Source: Moringa oleifera (taxonomy: Eukaryota; Streptophyta; Magnoliopsida; Brassicales; Moringaceae). From it: DNA of 64,000 nt. Positions 1-14,130 of this stretch are shown here, one piece after another (within the stretch, counting starts at the first letter, position 1; the number at the start of each line of letters is the position of its first letter). The position numbers were made by a program, and so were the translations under genes. The stretch is taken from contig JAJFZO010000896.1 of NCBI GenBank assembly GCA_021397835.1, forward strand, positions 6,054,501 through 6,118,500, in the 5' to 3' direction. The notes under the pieces are model-generated. The model searched no databases and was not told where the DNA came from. It saw only the letters and a program-made list of their open reading frames with translations.

Positions 1-3000
1 GTCGTTGGCATAGGTAAATGCAACGATCACCACTAATGGAGCCCAACGACAGCCTAACAATCGTTGTTGGCATTAGGAAAGCCAAATAATGACTACACGA
101 AATTCACTACACTAGCTAACACTCGTATCAATTTTAGGGGAACCCAATAATTAACTAGCTACTAGTGTGGGACAATGGTTAGTGCTGGCAGACGTCAGTC
201 CTAGCACTAGAGGAACCCAAGGACTACCCAGCTATTGCTGTGTGGTAGTTGGTGGTGTTGGTAGATGCTAGTGCTAACATTGAGGGAGCCAAGTGATAAC
301 CTAATACTAGTCGCTTGTATTCACGAAGCCTAAACATTGCTACTAGGCTGTTGTTGACGTTGGTCGACATTAGCACTGGATTGCCCTAGTGATGGCCATA
401 TAATAGTCATAAGCACAAGTAAACGAGAGAGCAAGCATTAGAGTAGCCTAATGACGGCCTAGCAGTAGTGGTTGGGGTTGGGAGAGCCCAAAGACTACTG
501 TGAGGAAGTCATGATGCTGACCAATGCTCTTGTCGCCTTTGAGGGAACCTAACGACTTCCCAGCTACTACTTTGGGCAGTTGTTAGTATTAACAGATGCT
601 AGCACGAGCACTAAAAGAGCCTAGGGACTGCCCAGCTATTACCATGAGGCAATCAAAAGAGTTGGTAGATGCTATTGATTGCATCAGAGGCATCGCTAAT
701 CGTGGATACTAGGAGAGCCTAACGACTATTCTAAGGCAGTCTTTAACGTTGGTAGATGCTGGTGCCAACATTGAGGGATCTTAGCAACAACGTAACTTTA
801 AGGGAATCATCAACTTCTCAACTACTGCTGTGGTGCAGTTGTTGTATTGGTAGATGTTGATGTTAACACTAGGAGAACTTAAAGACTAGTGTTGATTACT
901 GCTACGAGGTAATTGCTAGTGTTGATTGATGCTAGTGCTAGTACTGAGGCAACCCAATGATGACCCAATGATAGTCGTAGGCATTAGGAGAAGCCTATGA
1001 TAGCTATTAGGCAATTGCTGATGCATGTAGACATTTGCATTTGTTGCCCTAACAATGGCCCAATGGTAGTTGTAGGTGCACGAACACCTAGGAGCAAGCA
1101 CTAGAGCGACCCAACGATAGGCTAACAATAGTTGTTGGCATTGGGAGAGCCCAATGACTATTTCTAATGCTAAAGGAACCTAAGGATAATCTAGCTATTG
1201 TTGCAAGGCAGTTCTTATGTTAGTAGATGCTACTGTTAGCACCGAAGGAGCCCAATAACTATAGCTGGGCAATGATTAATGCTAGTAAATACTAGTGCCA
1301 GCACTAAAGGATCTTAATGATGAGCTAATAGCAGTCGTTAGTGTTGGTTAACATTATGCTAGGGTCCCCCAACAATGGCCCAATGGCAGTTGCTTGCATA
1401 GATAGATGTAACGGTAACCACTAATGAAGCCCAATGAAGGCATAGCAGTAGTAGTTGGCATTGGAAGAGTCGAACGATGATTACGTAGGATTCACTAGGC
1501 TAGCTAAAACTCGCACTAGCTTTTCGGGAACCTAATGACTACTCATTTATTTTGGCGCTGCAATTGCTGATGTTGGTAAACGCTAGTGTTAGCAATGATG
1601 GGGCCTAACGATGACCCCATGATAATCATTGGCATTGGAAGAGATTAATAGTTACAGCTAGGCAATCACTTACGCTGGCAGATGGTAACATTAGCAGTAA
1701 GGCAACTCAATAGTGACATCGCGACAATCACTAATGCAAATAGACATGAGGTTAATTATAGGAGAAGTAGAATGATGGTTTAATAGTAGTAATAGGCACT
1801 AAGAGAGCCCAACGACTTCTGCAAGGACATCACTAGTGCTAGCACACACTCACGCTAGCTTTGGAGGAACCTAACAATTGCCTAGCTATTATTGCGTGGT
1901 CGTTATAGGTGTTTGAAAATAATAGTGCCAACACTAGGGGAACCGAAAGACCTCCAAGCTATTATTGCGAGGAAATTAATAGTGTCGGTAGATGCTAGTA
2001 CTAGCACTAGGTTTTCTCACTGACGACCCAATGAAAGTCACTGTCACACGTAGACGTGAAGGCAAGCATAGGTGGGGTGAACAACAGCCTAGCAATAGTA
2101 GTAGGCACTGAAAGAACCCAATGACCTTTATGTGGTGTCACTGGTACTGGTAGACATCATGCCTGCTTTGAGAGAACTTAATGACTGCCTAGCTATTGTT
2201 GTGAGACAATTATTGATGGTCACAGACGCTGGTGATAGCAGTTTGGGAACCCTAAAACTGCCCAACTATACCTACGGGGCACTAGTTAGTGTTGGTAAAT
2301 GCTTATCCTAGCACCGATGGAGCCCAACAATGACCCAATGATAGTGGTTGGCGTTAGGAGAGCCCAACCACTATAATTGGATAGTCACTAATGCTAGCAG
2401 ATGCTTGCCACTGTCACTGCCCCAATGATGCCATAACGGTAATCGCTGGTGTAGGTAAATGTGAAGGTAAGCATTAAAGTAGCCTAACGATGGCCTAACA
2501 GCAATTGTTGGCATTGAGAGAGTTGAACGGTGGTTGCAAGAAAGCTGCAGGTGTTGCTAAGCATTTGCACTTGCTATCGAGGAACACAATAACTGCCCAG
2601 CTACTGATGCAAGGTAGTCTTTAGTGTTGGTTTATGTTAGTGTCAGCACTAAAGGAATAAACGAACTTCCCAACAATTGCTATAAGATAGTTGCTTTTAT
2701 CGATAAATGTCAACACTAGTAATAAGGGAGCCCTGTAATAAACCCATGATGGTCGCTTGCATCAAGAAAACCAAATGAGTGTTGTTTGGCAGTCATTGGC
2801 ACTAGTAGGCACTAGATTTAGCACTGAGAGAGCTTAGCAGTGATAACCCAATGATAGTCACGGGCATTATGAGAGCTCTACGATCGCTGTTGGGTAGTCG
2901 CTTAGATTGGTAAACATCCATGCTAGATTCTCCTAGCGACAACCAAGCAGAAGTCATTAGTGTCAGCAGACATGAAGGCAATCACTAAAAGAGCCTAAAT

Positions 3001-6000
3001 GATGGCCTAGCAATAGTAGATGGCATTAAGAGAACCAACAACTACTTTGGGGAAGTCATTGGTGCTAGAAACTGCTTGTGTTAGATTTGGAAGGACCTAT
3101 AGATTGATCAGCTATGACTATAGGACAGTTGCTGGTGTTAGTACACACCGACGCCAACACTAGGGGAACCTAAGGAACTGCCCACCTATTACTCTAGGTA
3201 GTTGCTGGAGTCAGTAAATGCTAGCACTAGCATGCGAAAAGTCTAACAATGACCTCATGACAATCACTAGTGTTGGGAGGGCCAATGATTGTTGTGAAGT
3301 AGTCATTCAGGATGATAAATGCTAGCATTAATATTTAGGGAGCTTAATGATAACCCAACTTTGGGGGAATCAACAACTTCCAAGCTACCACTAGAGTGTA
3401 ATTACTAGTGTTGGCAGACGCCCATACTGGTATTAGGGGCACCCATGGACTACCCCGCTATTGTTGTAGGGTAGTTGCCTAGGTCGATAGATGCTAGAGC
3501 TTGCACCAAAGGAGCCCAATAATGACCCAATGACTATCACAAGCATTGAGAGAGCCCAACGATTGTTGCTGGGTAGTTGCTAGTGTTGGTAGACGCTAGT
3601 GCTAGTGGTTCCAACCATTATCATAGCTACAGTAATGGCCCAACGGTTGTCATTAATGATGGTGGTTATGAGGGTCAGCATTAGAGAAGCCCAATAATGG
3701 CTTAGTAGAAGTTTTTGGCATTGAGAGAGCCTAACGACTGTAGGAAAGAAGTTGCACATATTGGTAAATGCTCATGCTAGCTTTTGAGGAACTCAATGAC
3801 TGCCCAACTATTACTACTAGGTAGTCATTGATGTTGGTTGATATCTACGGGAGCATTAGGATAGCCTAACAATGGGTGTTGGTAGAGGCTAGTGTCAGCA
3901 TTAGGGCAGCTCAATGGTGACGACCCAATGATAGTTACAAGCGTTGGGAGAGCCCTACAACTACTAGTGGGCAGTCGCTTGTTCTGGTAAATATCTACAC
4001 TAGGATAGCTCAGCGACAAGCCAGAGATTGTAGCTCTCATTAGGAGTCATTTACAGTGGGTTCTCTTAGTGACAGCTTAATAAACGTCAACTAACATCAG
4101 TGCCTGCATTGAAATAGCCTTAGAACTACCTAATTATTGATGCGAAGAAGTTGCTAGTGTCAATGGACACTAGTGCTAGCACAGAGAAAGCCTAGCGACA
4201 TCTCTACAATAGTTGTTAGCATTGAAAGAGCCCAATGACTGCTACTCAAGAGTGGCTAGCACTATTGAAGGCCAGCACAGCATTAGGGGAGCGCAGTAAT
4301 GACCCAACAACAATGACTTGCACCAACAAACATTTGTGCTATCTTCCCCCAATGATGACCTAGTGACGGTCCTAATTATAGGTAGAGGAGTCCAACGATG
4401 ATGCAGTAATGGTAATTAGCATAAGGAAGGCAAACCAACTGCTTGAGGAAGTCCCACGTGTTGGCAAACGTTGATGCCAGCACAAGGGGAAACTAGGTAC
4501 GGTCTAACTATCGCTGTGGGGTAGTTATTAGTGTTAGGAGACGCTAGTGCCAACACTAGGGGAATCCAGTTACAACTTCATGATGGTCGTTGACATTGGG
4601 AAAGTCGAACAATTATTATTGGACAGTCACTAGTGCTAGGGGAGCCCAATAGTAATCATTAATGCTGGTAGACGTCGATGCTGCGTTCCCCCAACTATGG
4701 CCCAATGAGAGTAGCAAGCATAAGTAGGCATGATGGTAAGTACTAGAAGAGCTTAACAATGGCGTAGCAAAAGTAGTAAACACAAAAAGAGCCCAATGAT
4801 TGTTACGGGCAGTCAATGATGCCAACAGATGCTCAAACTAACTTTGAGGTAGCCTAATGACTAGTTAGCTACAGCAGTGAGGTAATTACTAGTGTAGGCA
4901 GATGAAATTGCCAACATGTAGAGAATCCAGGGACTGCCTAGTTATTATTAAGTAGATGCTGGTTTCAGTAGATGCCAACGCCAATGTGAGGGAAGCCTTG
5001 CGATAAACCCATGACAGTCACTAGCATTGGGACAGCCTAATGATTTTTGCTGGCCAGTCACTAATGTTGGCAGACATTTATAAGGGTTACCCAACGATGG
5101 CCCTATGGAAGTCACAAGCATAGGTAGATGAGAGGGCAAGCCCTAGAGGGGCCCAACCATGACTTAGCAACAGTTATTAGCATTAAGAGAGCCTAATGAC
5201 TCCTACAGGGAAATCACTCATGCTGGTAAATGCTCATGCCAGCTTTAAGAGAGCCCAATGGCTGCCCAATTATTTTTGCAATGCTATCACTGGTGTTGTT
5301 AAACACTAGTTCTAGCATCGAGGGAGCCTAGCAATAAGCTCATGATAGTCGCTGGCATTGAGAGAGCCTAACAACTACTATTGGGCACTACCTATTGTAG
5401 GGTAGTTGTTGGTGTCAGTATACACTCATGCCAGCACTAAGGGAGCTTTACGATAACCTCACAACTATCGTTGGTGTTACGAGAGTCCAACAACTACTAC
5501 TAGGCAGTCGTTTGCACTAGTAAAGGCCAACAACTATTGCTAATGACAGTCAGTGATGCTTGCAGAGATCTACACTAGGCTGCCCCTACGATGGCCAAAT
5601 GGTAGTCTTTAGCACACGTAAACACGAGGACAAGTACTAAAAGAGCCCAACGTTAACCCAGCTGTCGTGGTTGGTATTAAGAGAGCCCAACGACTATTGA
5701 GGGGAAGTGCCTAGTACAAGCTAATGCTGGCGCCAGCATTGCGGGAACCTAATGACTAACCAGTTGCTTTTGCGATGTAGTTGTTGGTATTAGTAAATGC
5801 TAGAGCTAGCACCGGGGGAGTCTAACGATAACCTTATGGTAGTCGGTGGCATTAGGAATGCCTAACCACTATGATAAAGCAGTCGTTGACGTTGATAAAT
5901 ATTAGAGTTAGCAGTAAAAGTGCTTAAGGATGACCCAATGATTATCATTGGCACTGGCAAACTTGAGTGCAAGCACTAGAAAAGCTTAATGATGGCTTAG

Positions 6001-6410
6001 CTGTAGTAAAAAACATAGGGAGAGTCTAAGATTATGCGTGGAAGTTACTAGTGTTGGTAGATGCTTATGCCAACTTTAGGGGAGCCCAACAACTACTTAG
6101 TTGTTACTGCAGGGCAGTTGCTAGTGTTGGCAGACACCAGTCTTAGCACTAGGAGAACCTAAAGGGTAGCTCAGCTTTTGCAACAGAGTAATTATTGGTA
6201 TCGATAAGCACTAGCGATAATGTCGGGGTAGCCCAACAATAACCCAATGACAGTTGCTGGTGTTAGGAGAGCCCATAGACTATAGTTGGGCAATCATAGA
6301 CGTTTGTAGATGCTAGTGCCAACACTAGGGGAGCTTAGCGACGACCCAACAGTAGTGCTGGGTTCCCTTTACAATGGCCTAACAATAGTTATTGCCATAG
6401 GTAAACACGA
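1..6410. repeat. Family A satellite block 1
   Basis: Degenerate tandem array of the complex family A repeat, entered in mid-array at the window edge. Recurring phrases include gcccaacgac, agtcgctggcatt, gtagatgctagtgcc and agcactaggggagc, all with many C/T and G/A variants. A landmark made of a 'gacatctgc' element, a 'ttcccccaacgatggcc' element and then 'gagggcaagcac' recurs near 361, 1027, 1345, 2400, 2905, 3600, 4320, 4664, 5070 and 5560, so spacing is irregular (about 0.3-0.7 kb). The block matches 40490-49005 in the same order. It lacks about 2.3 kb present there, the break lying near 5390. It ends in an A-to-B junction also seen near 36142 and 49006. No convincing gene was seen. Confidence 0.85.
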
Positions 6411-9400
6411 TTGCTCACATGGCTTAGGTGGCACCCATGCTGTGGCCACACAGTAAACCTTCTATCCATGTGATTCATGCTAGGGGTAGCTATGGCTTGC
6501 GTCTTATGCTGATGGTCCATGCAATATAGCTCCCTTCGCACATTCACTACGAAGTCTATCAAGTGATAGCGATGAGGGTCTATCTCATCTGGAGTGCCCA
6601 TGACCTGGCTGGTACGCTTGTTATGGTTACATATTGGGCCTTACACCTCGACGATGCCTATTAGGGGTAGCTGTGGCTTGCCTTCCATGCCATGTTTCAT
6701 GTAACACGACTCTTTTGGCATGCTCACTGAGCAATCTATCGGGGAATAGTGACAAGGGTCTAGCTCACATAAGACACCCATGGCTTGGTTAACCTGCCTC
6801 TTACGATCGCATACTAGGCCTTCTACCCATGCCGCATCTATTAGAGGTAGTCGTGGCTTACCACTTATACCTTTGGGATAGTCACTTGGAAGTCTATTAA
6901 GGGACAATAACAATGGTCTAGCTTGAGTAGGCCATCCATGTTTTGGCTAGCTCACCTATTATTGCCAGACGTTAGGCCTTCCACCCATGTTGTGCCTACT
7001 GAGGGCAATAGTGGCTAGCTTCTCATGCCTATAGTCCATGCTATGCGACTCCCATGGCATGCTCACTGGGCAATCAATTGAAGGACAATGGTGAGGATCT
7101 AGCTCAAGTGAGGCACCCATAGGTTGGCTGGCACAATAGTTGCAGCCACATGTTGGGCCTTTTGCTCATGCACTGCCTACTCATGGCAACCATGGCTTGC
7201 CTCTCGTCCCCATGGTTCGTGCAACACAACTTCCTTAGCACCAATGCTTGGCAGTCTATCTAGGGACAACAACAAGGGTCTGGCCTACATGTGGTGCCCA
7301 TGGTATGGCTAGTACCAATTATGATCGCATGTTGGGCCTTCTACCCATGCAATGCCTATTTGGGGTAGAAGTGGCTTGCCTTCCATGCCCAAGTTTTGTG
7401 CGACTCAACTCCCTTGACATGCCATCTCGGTGTTTTATTGAGGGATAATGATGACAGTTAGGCACATGTAAAGTGCCCATTGCCTAGGTAGAGCACTCGT
7501 TGCAACCTCATATTAGGCCTTTTGCCCATGCCACATTTACTAGAGGCAATCGTGGCTTACCTCCCGTGCCCCTCATCCATGTGACGTGGCCCCCTTGGCA
7601 CTCTTTTTGAGTAATCTATCAAGGCATAATGAGGAGGATTTAACTCCCGTAGGGTGACTATGCCTTGGATAATGCCCTTATTGCGGTCTCTAGCTGGGCT
7701 TTTTGCCCATGTCGTGCTTGTTAAGGGCAACCATGGCTTACCTCCTAAGCCCATGTTTCATGTGATGTGGCACCCTTGGCACACCTGCTGGCCAGTCTTT
7801 TGAGGGATGACATTAAGGCTCTAGCTTAAGTGGGGTGCCAAGGGGCTTTCATTGATGTAATGCCTATCGAGGTAATCAAGCTTGCCTCTCGTGCCTAATT
7901 GTCCATGCAATGCAACTCCTTTTGGATGTTTGTTTGATAGCCGATGGAATGGCTCTTTTCACATGCTTGTTGGGTAGTCTGTGGAGGGACGACATCGAGG
8001 GTATTACTCGTATAGGGTGCCCATGGCCTGGCTGGTGCTTATAGGCTGGGCCTTCCACCATGCCATACGTATTTGGGGCAGCCTTGGCTTGCCACTTGAC
8101 CTCATTGTCTGCGCAATATAGCTCCCTTGGCACGCTTGCAAAGCAATCTAATGAGGGACAACGATAAGGGTCAAGTAATCATGGGCACCCATTGCGTAGC
8201 AAGTGTACCGTTTGCGACAGGATGTTAGGCCTTTTTCTTATGCCACTCCTATTAGGGCCAGTTGTGGGTTACCCCCCATACCAATGGTTCATGCAATATG
8301 GCTCCTCAGCATGCTCGCTAGGCAATTTATCTAAGGCCAATGATAAGGTTCTGGCTCACGTGGGGCTCCCATGACCGAGCTTGTGCGCTTATTATGGTTG
8401 CACCTTGGGCCTTCCACCTATGTGAGGCCTACTAGGGGCAACCGTGGCTTTCTTCCTCTGCCTATGATCCATGCAACGTGGCTCCCTTGGCATGATCGCT
8501 AGCAGTATATCAAGGGACACCAACAATGGTCCGACTCCCATGGGATGCCTATGTCTTCTTTGGCTAGCACGCTTACTACGTTTGCATGCTAGACCTCCCA
8601 TCCATGTCATGCTTGCTGGGGGCAGTCATGGCTTATCTCTCATGCCCATGGTCTGTGTGACGTAGCTCCTTTGACAAGGTGGTAGGGCAGCCTATCAAGA
8701 ATTAGCAATGAGGGTCTTACTAGCTTGTGATGCCTATGGCCTGGTAGGTGCAATTACTACAACCATACACATGGCTTTCCACCCATGTTGTGCTTATTGA
8801 GGGCTGTCATGGTTTTGTGCCCATGGTCCGTGCGACGTGGCTCCCTTGGCATGCTCGTTGGGTAATCTATTGAGGGAGAGTGATGATAGTTTTGCCACTG
8901 TTGCATATTGGGCTTGTAAGATTGCCATGCTTGCTGAGAGCGACCGTGGCTTACCTTTCATGCCCATGGACCATGCGAGGCGGCTCACTTGGGATGCTCA
9001 TTAGGTAGTTTAAAAGGGGATAGTGATGAGGGTTTTGTTAACATGGCGTGCCCATGAGTTGGCTAGTAAGCTTGCTAGGCCCGCACATTGGGCCATCCTC
9101 CCACACTATGCCTGCTGGGGCCAACTATGGCTTCCTTCCCATGCCCATGATCTTTCTTATGTGGCTCCCTTGACATGCTCACTCAGCTGTCTATCCAAGG
9201 ACAACGGTAAGATATTTGCTCACATGGGGCGCCAATGGCCTGGTTGGGGCGTCAGTTGCAACTACACATTGGGCCATCCGCCCATGCCATGCCAGCTGGG
9301 GTAGGTCATGGCTTGCCTACCATGCACATGGTCCATGCAATGCAGCTCCCTTAGCAAGCTCGCTAGGTAGTTTATCAAGGGATGACGTCAAAGGTTTAGC

Positions 9401-10910
9401 TCACATGTGATGCCAAAGGCTTGGCTGGCACTCTTGCTGTGGCTGCACACTACCTTCCACCAATGTCATGCCTAGTAGGTGAAGCCCTGGCTTGCCACAC
9501 TTGCGTACTTTCCAATGATATGACTCCCTCGGCACTTTTAATAGGCAATTTATTGAAAGACAACAATGAGGGTCTTGCTCATGTGGAGCCCACATGGCCT
9601 GGCTTGGGCACCTATTGCAGTCGCACCCTAGGTTATGTTTCCATGTCGCACCTGTTAGGGGAAACCCTGGCTTACCTCATGTGCATATAGTCCATGCAAT
9701 ATGACTCTCTCGGTACACTCGGTGGGTAGTCTATCGAAGGAGATCAATGAAGGTATGGCTCATGTGAGGCTCCCATGCCTTAGTAAGAATGATTGTAGTG
9801 GCCGTACGCTGGGCCTTCTACCCATGCTATGCTTGCTAAGGGCTACCATGGCTTACCTCCCATGGCCATGGTCCGTGCAACGACGGCTCCTTTTGCATGC
9901 TCACTGGCAACTTATTTAGGGATAGCGACAAGGGTTTTGCTCTCATGAGGCACCCATGGATTGGCTAGCGTGACTACTGTAGCTGTAGGTAGAGCCTTCA
10001 ACATGTGCCATGCTTGTTGGAGGCAGTAATGGCTTACCTCCCTTTTCTATGATCCACGTGACCTGGCTCCCTTGGTAGGCTCAATCGAGGGACGATGTCA
10101 AGGGTTTCCCTCGCATGAGGTGTCGATGGCCTGGTTGGTGCACCTGATGCGACTGCACACTGGGCCTTCTACTAATGCCTTGCGTGCTAAGGCCTACCAT
10201 GGCTGGCCTCCTGTGCCATGGTCCGTGCAATGGTGGCTCCTTTTGCATGCTCACTAGCAGCCTATTTAGGGATAGCGACAAGGGTTTTGCTCTCATGAGG
10301 CACCCATGGATTGGGTGGCGTGACTATTGCAGCTGTATGTAGGGCCTTCTGCCCATGCTGTGCTTGTTAGAGGCAGTAATGGCTTACCTCCCTTATCCAT
10401 GATCTGCGTGACGTGGCTCCCTTGGTAGGCTCGATCGAGGGACGATGTCAAGGGTGTCCTTCGCATGAGGCGTCGATGGCTTGGCTGGTGCACCTACTGC
10501 AACTGCACATTAGGCCTTCTACTAATGCCTTGCATGCTAAGGGCTACCATGGCTTGCCTTCTGTGCCATGGTGCATGCGATAAGGCTCTTTCAGCTTGCT
10601 TGATGGGCAATCTATTGAGGGGTAGCACGAGGGTCTTACTTACGTGGGTTGCCCATGGCTTGGCTGGGCTACCTATTGCAACTAAACGCTAGGCTTTTCA
10701 CCTATATTGTGCCTGTTGGGGCCTACTATGGCTTATTTCTCATGGCCATTATCCACGGGAGTGGCTTCCTTGGCATGCTCGTTGGGTATTCTATCGAAGG
10801 AATGCGATAATGTTTTTTTTTTTTTTCATGTAGGGCACCCATGGCCTAGCTAGAGCACCTACGGCGACAGCATATTAGGCCTTTCGCCCATGTCATACCA
10901 ATAAGGGGCC
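6411..10910. repeat. Family B satellite block 1 (~181-bp monomer, ~25 units)
   Basis: Tandem array of family B. Each unit carries, in order, cccatggcctggctgg, gggccttccacccatgcc, a gcagccatggcttgcctcc element, catggtccatgcgac, tggctcccttggcatgctc and agtctatcgaggga. The gggcct element recurs near 6635, 6818, 7158, 7336 and 7516, roughly every 180 bp. The block is about 4.5 kb long, or about 25 units. The equivalent block at 49006 is only about 1.9 kb, so unit number has changed between the two super-repeat copies. For example, 7321 onward aligns with 49040 onward, while 6450-7310 has no counterpart there. Confidence 0.87.
10813..10826 (+). repeat. Homopolymer T tract (14 T)
   Basis: A run of 14 T inside a family B monomer. 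The matching position in the second super-repeat copy (about 50814) has a run of about 7 T. This is an ordinary length-variable homopolymer and is listed because it is the longest one seen in the satellite part of the window. No function is implied. Confidence 0.9.
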
Positions 10911-13900
10911 GTTGCTGGGCTCGATAGACACTAGTGCTAGCAACGAAATAGCCTAGCAACAGTCAATGACAGTTACTAGAGTAAGGGTAGCCTAACAACT
11001 TTTGCTCAGCAATCGTTAGTGCTAGCAAGTAACTGCATTGTCTTGTGCTAGAAATGGCCTAATTGTAGTAAGTGGCATAAGTAAACGTGACACAGGCATT
11101 AAAAAAGCCTAACGATGGCCTAAGAATAGTAGTTGGCACTGATGAAACCTAACAACTGCTATGGAAAAGTAATAGGTATTAGTAGATACTCACGCTAGTT
11201 TTTAGGGAACCCAATGACTGCCTAGCTACTGCAATGAGGCAGTTACTCAAATTGATAGTCATTGGCGTTGGGAGAGCATAATGACTTTTCTTAGGTAGTT
11301 GCTGACGTTGATAGATGCCAGCACCAGCATTAGGGGAGCACAGCAACAACCCCGCTTTATAAGAATCATCAACTTCTCTATTATCATTATGGTCTAGTTA
11401 TCGATGTTCGAAAACACTGGCCCTGTATTAGGAGACCCTAGGGATTGCCCCATTATTAATACGAGGTAGTTGCTAGTGTTGATAGACACCAACACTAGTG
11501 ACCAAAGCAGCCCAATCATGACCTAGTGATAGTCGCACGCGTTGGGATAGCCCTATTACAGCTGTTGGGCAGTCATTGACATTGGTAGACATCTGCATTA
11601 GGTTACCCTAGCGATAGCCCAATGGCGATAGTTGACGTAGAAAGTCGTAAGGTCATGCATTAGAGCAGTCCAACGATGACCTAGCAATAGTAGTTGACAT
11701 AACGAAAGCCCAACAATAACTACTAAGAATTTACTTGTGCTGGCATATGCTCGTGCTAGCTTTGAAGGAACCCAACGACTGCAAAACTACTTTTGCAGTG
11801 AAGTTACTAGTATGGGTTAACGTGAGTACTAGTACCAAGGGAGCCTAACAACATCCCCGTAATAGTTGCTCGCGTTAAGAAAGCCAAAGACTATTGCTGG
11901 ATAGTCGCTGACGTAGGTAGATGCAAGCGCTAGCACAAGGGGAGCTTAGTGATGACTAGTAGCAGTTGCTAGCACTGGTAGGCATTTGTTACAAGTTTCT
12001 TAGCGATAGCCCAATGACAGTCGCTAGCATAAGTAGAAGCAAGGGCAAGCATTAGACGAGCTCAATAATGGCCTAGCAGTAACTATCAGCATTAGGATAG
12101 CCTAACGACGACTGCGTGGTAGTCGCTAGTACTAGTAAACGCTCATGCCAACTTTGGATTAACTAAGGGACACTAGTGCCAGTTACTTAGCTATTACAGT
12201 TAGGTAGTTCCTTGAGTTAACAAATGCGAGTGCCAGTACTTAGGGAACTGAAGGACCATGTAGCTATTGCTTTGGGGCAGTAGTTGGTATTAGCAAACGC
12301 TTGCTCAAGCACTAGAGGAGCCTAGTAACGACCCTCTGATGGTCACTAGTGTAGGGAAAGCCCGATGATTACAGCTAGGCTATTGCTGACGTTGGTAAAT
12401 ACTAGTGCTTGCACTGATGGATCTCAGCGATAACCTAGTAGTAATTGTTGGTGCTAGCTCAACATTATGCTAAGTTCCCTTTGCGATGCCCCTATGATAA
12501 TCATTAGTGTAGGTAGACGCGACGATAAGCACTAATCAAGCCCAACAACATCCTAGCAGAAGTAGTTGGCATTAGAAGAGCCTAATAATCACTGCTAGGG
12601 ATTCATAGATGTTGGCCGAAGCTCGCACTAGCTTTAGGGGAACTCAACGACTGCTTAGCTATTTCTATGATATAGTTACTAGTGTTAGTAAACACTAGTG
12701 ACAGCACTAGGAGAGCCCAGCGATGACCTAGTGATAGTCGTTGGCATTGAGAGTGCCTTATAACTGCTATGAGGCAATCATCAATGTCAGTAGATTATAG
12801 TGGCCGCACTAGCTCAGTAATGACCTAGTGATGGTTACTAGCACACGCAGGCATTAGCATTGGGTTCTCCTAACGATGGCCTAACGATAGTCACTAGCAT
12901 AAGTAGATGCATCGACAACGGCTAGACAAGCTTAACGATGGCCTAACAATAGTTGTAGGGCAAGCACTAGGGTAGCCTAATAACTTTTGCAAGGACGTCG
13001 CTCACACTGGCAAACGCTCGTGTTAGCTTTGAGAGAACCCAATGATTGTCTAGCTTTTATTGTAGGGCAATTATAGGCATTGGTAGATGCTGGTGCCACA
13101 CTAAGGAAACCCAAGGACTACCCTGCTATTATTATGAGGAAGTTACTAGTGTCGATAGATGCTAGTGCTAACATAGAGGCAGCCCAAGAGTGACCCAATG
13201 ACAGTCGTAGGAATCAAAGAACCTTACGACTTCTGTTAGGTAGCGACAGAAGGAGACATCTTTATTGGGTTGCACCTATGATGTCCCAATGGCAATCATT
13301 GGCACAGGAAGACACATGGGCAAGCATTAAAAGAGCCCAATGATGGCTTAATAGCAATAGTTGACATTGGGAAAGCCCAACGACTACTACAAGCAAGTTG
13401 CTTATGGTGGCAGGTGATTATGCTAGCTTTGAGGGAACCCAACAACTATTTAGATACTTCTACGGTGAGTAACTGGTATTGGTAAACACTAGTGATAGCA
13501 TCGAGGAAGACTAATGATGACCCCGTGATAGTGGTTGGCATTGGAAGAGGCCAACAACTATTACTTGGTAGATGTTAACGCTAGTAAATGCCAGTGCGAG
13601 CACTAGGGGATATTAGCAATGACCCAACAGCAGTCACTAGGGCTGGCAGACATTTACGTTGTGCACTGTAGCAATGGCTTAAGGATAGTCACTAGTGCAG
13701 GTAAATGTGAGGGCAAACATTAGGGGACGTCAACGATGGCCTAGCAACAGTGGTCAGCGTTAGAAGAGCCCAACTACTACTGTGAGGTAGTCACTCGCAT
13801 TGATAAATGCTTGCGATAGCTTTAGGGGAACCAAACAATTACCTAGCTACAATAGCAGGGCAATTATTGCTATTGGCAGATGCTAGGGACTGCCCTGTTA

Positions 13901-14103
13901 TTATTGTAGGGTAGTTCTTGGTATCAATAGATGCTAGCACTAGCATTAGGGGAGCCAAGTGATGACACTATAATGGTTACTAGTATAAGAAAAGCCCAAG
14001 GATTACAGCTAGTAGATGCGAGTGTAAGCATTAGGGGATCTTAGCGACAACCCAGCGATAATTATTTGGGCAGGTCGACATATATACTAAGTTCCCCCAA
14101 TGA

Positions 14104-14130
14104 TGGCCCGACGATAATCACTAGTATAGG
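14104..14130. other. Empty counterpart of the plastid-DNA insertion site
   Basis: This stretch reads through ggcccgacgataatc without interruption. Its flanks align on both sides with the sequences around the plastid insert: ggcccga ends at 54527 and a gataat-tagtgtagg stretch starts at 55206. It is therefore the paralogous site before insertion and defines the insert edges to a few bases. No target-site duplication is seen at the filled site. At most about 10 bases of satellite were lost. Confidence 0.8.

Noticed and set aside
6411..10910. CRISPR-like array because of evenly spaced short repeats
   Set aside because: Similarity runs through the full 181-bp unit, with no unique spacers between short exact repeats. 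It is a satellite.
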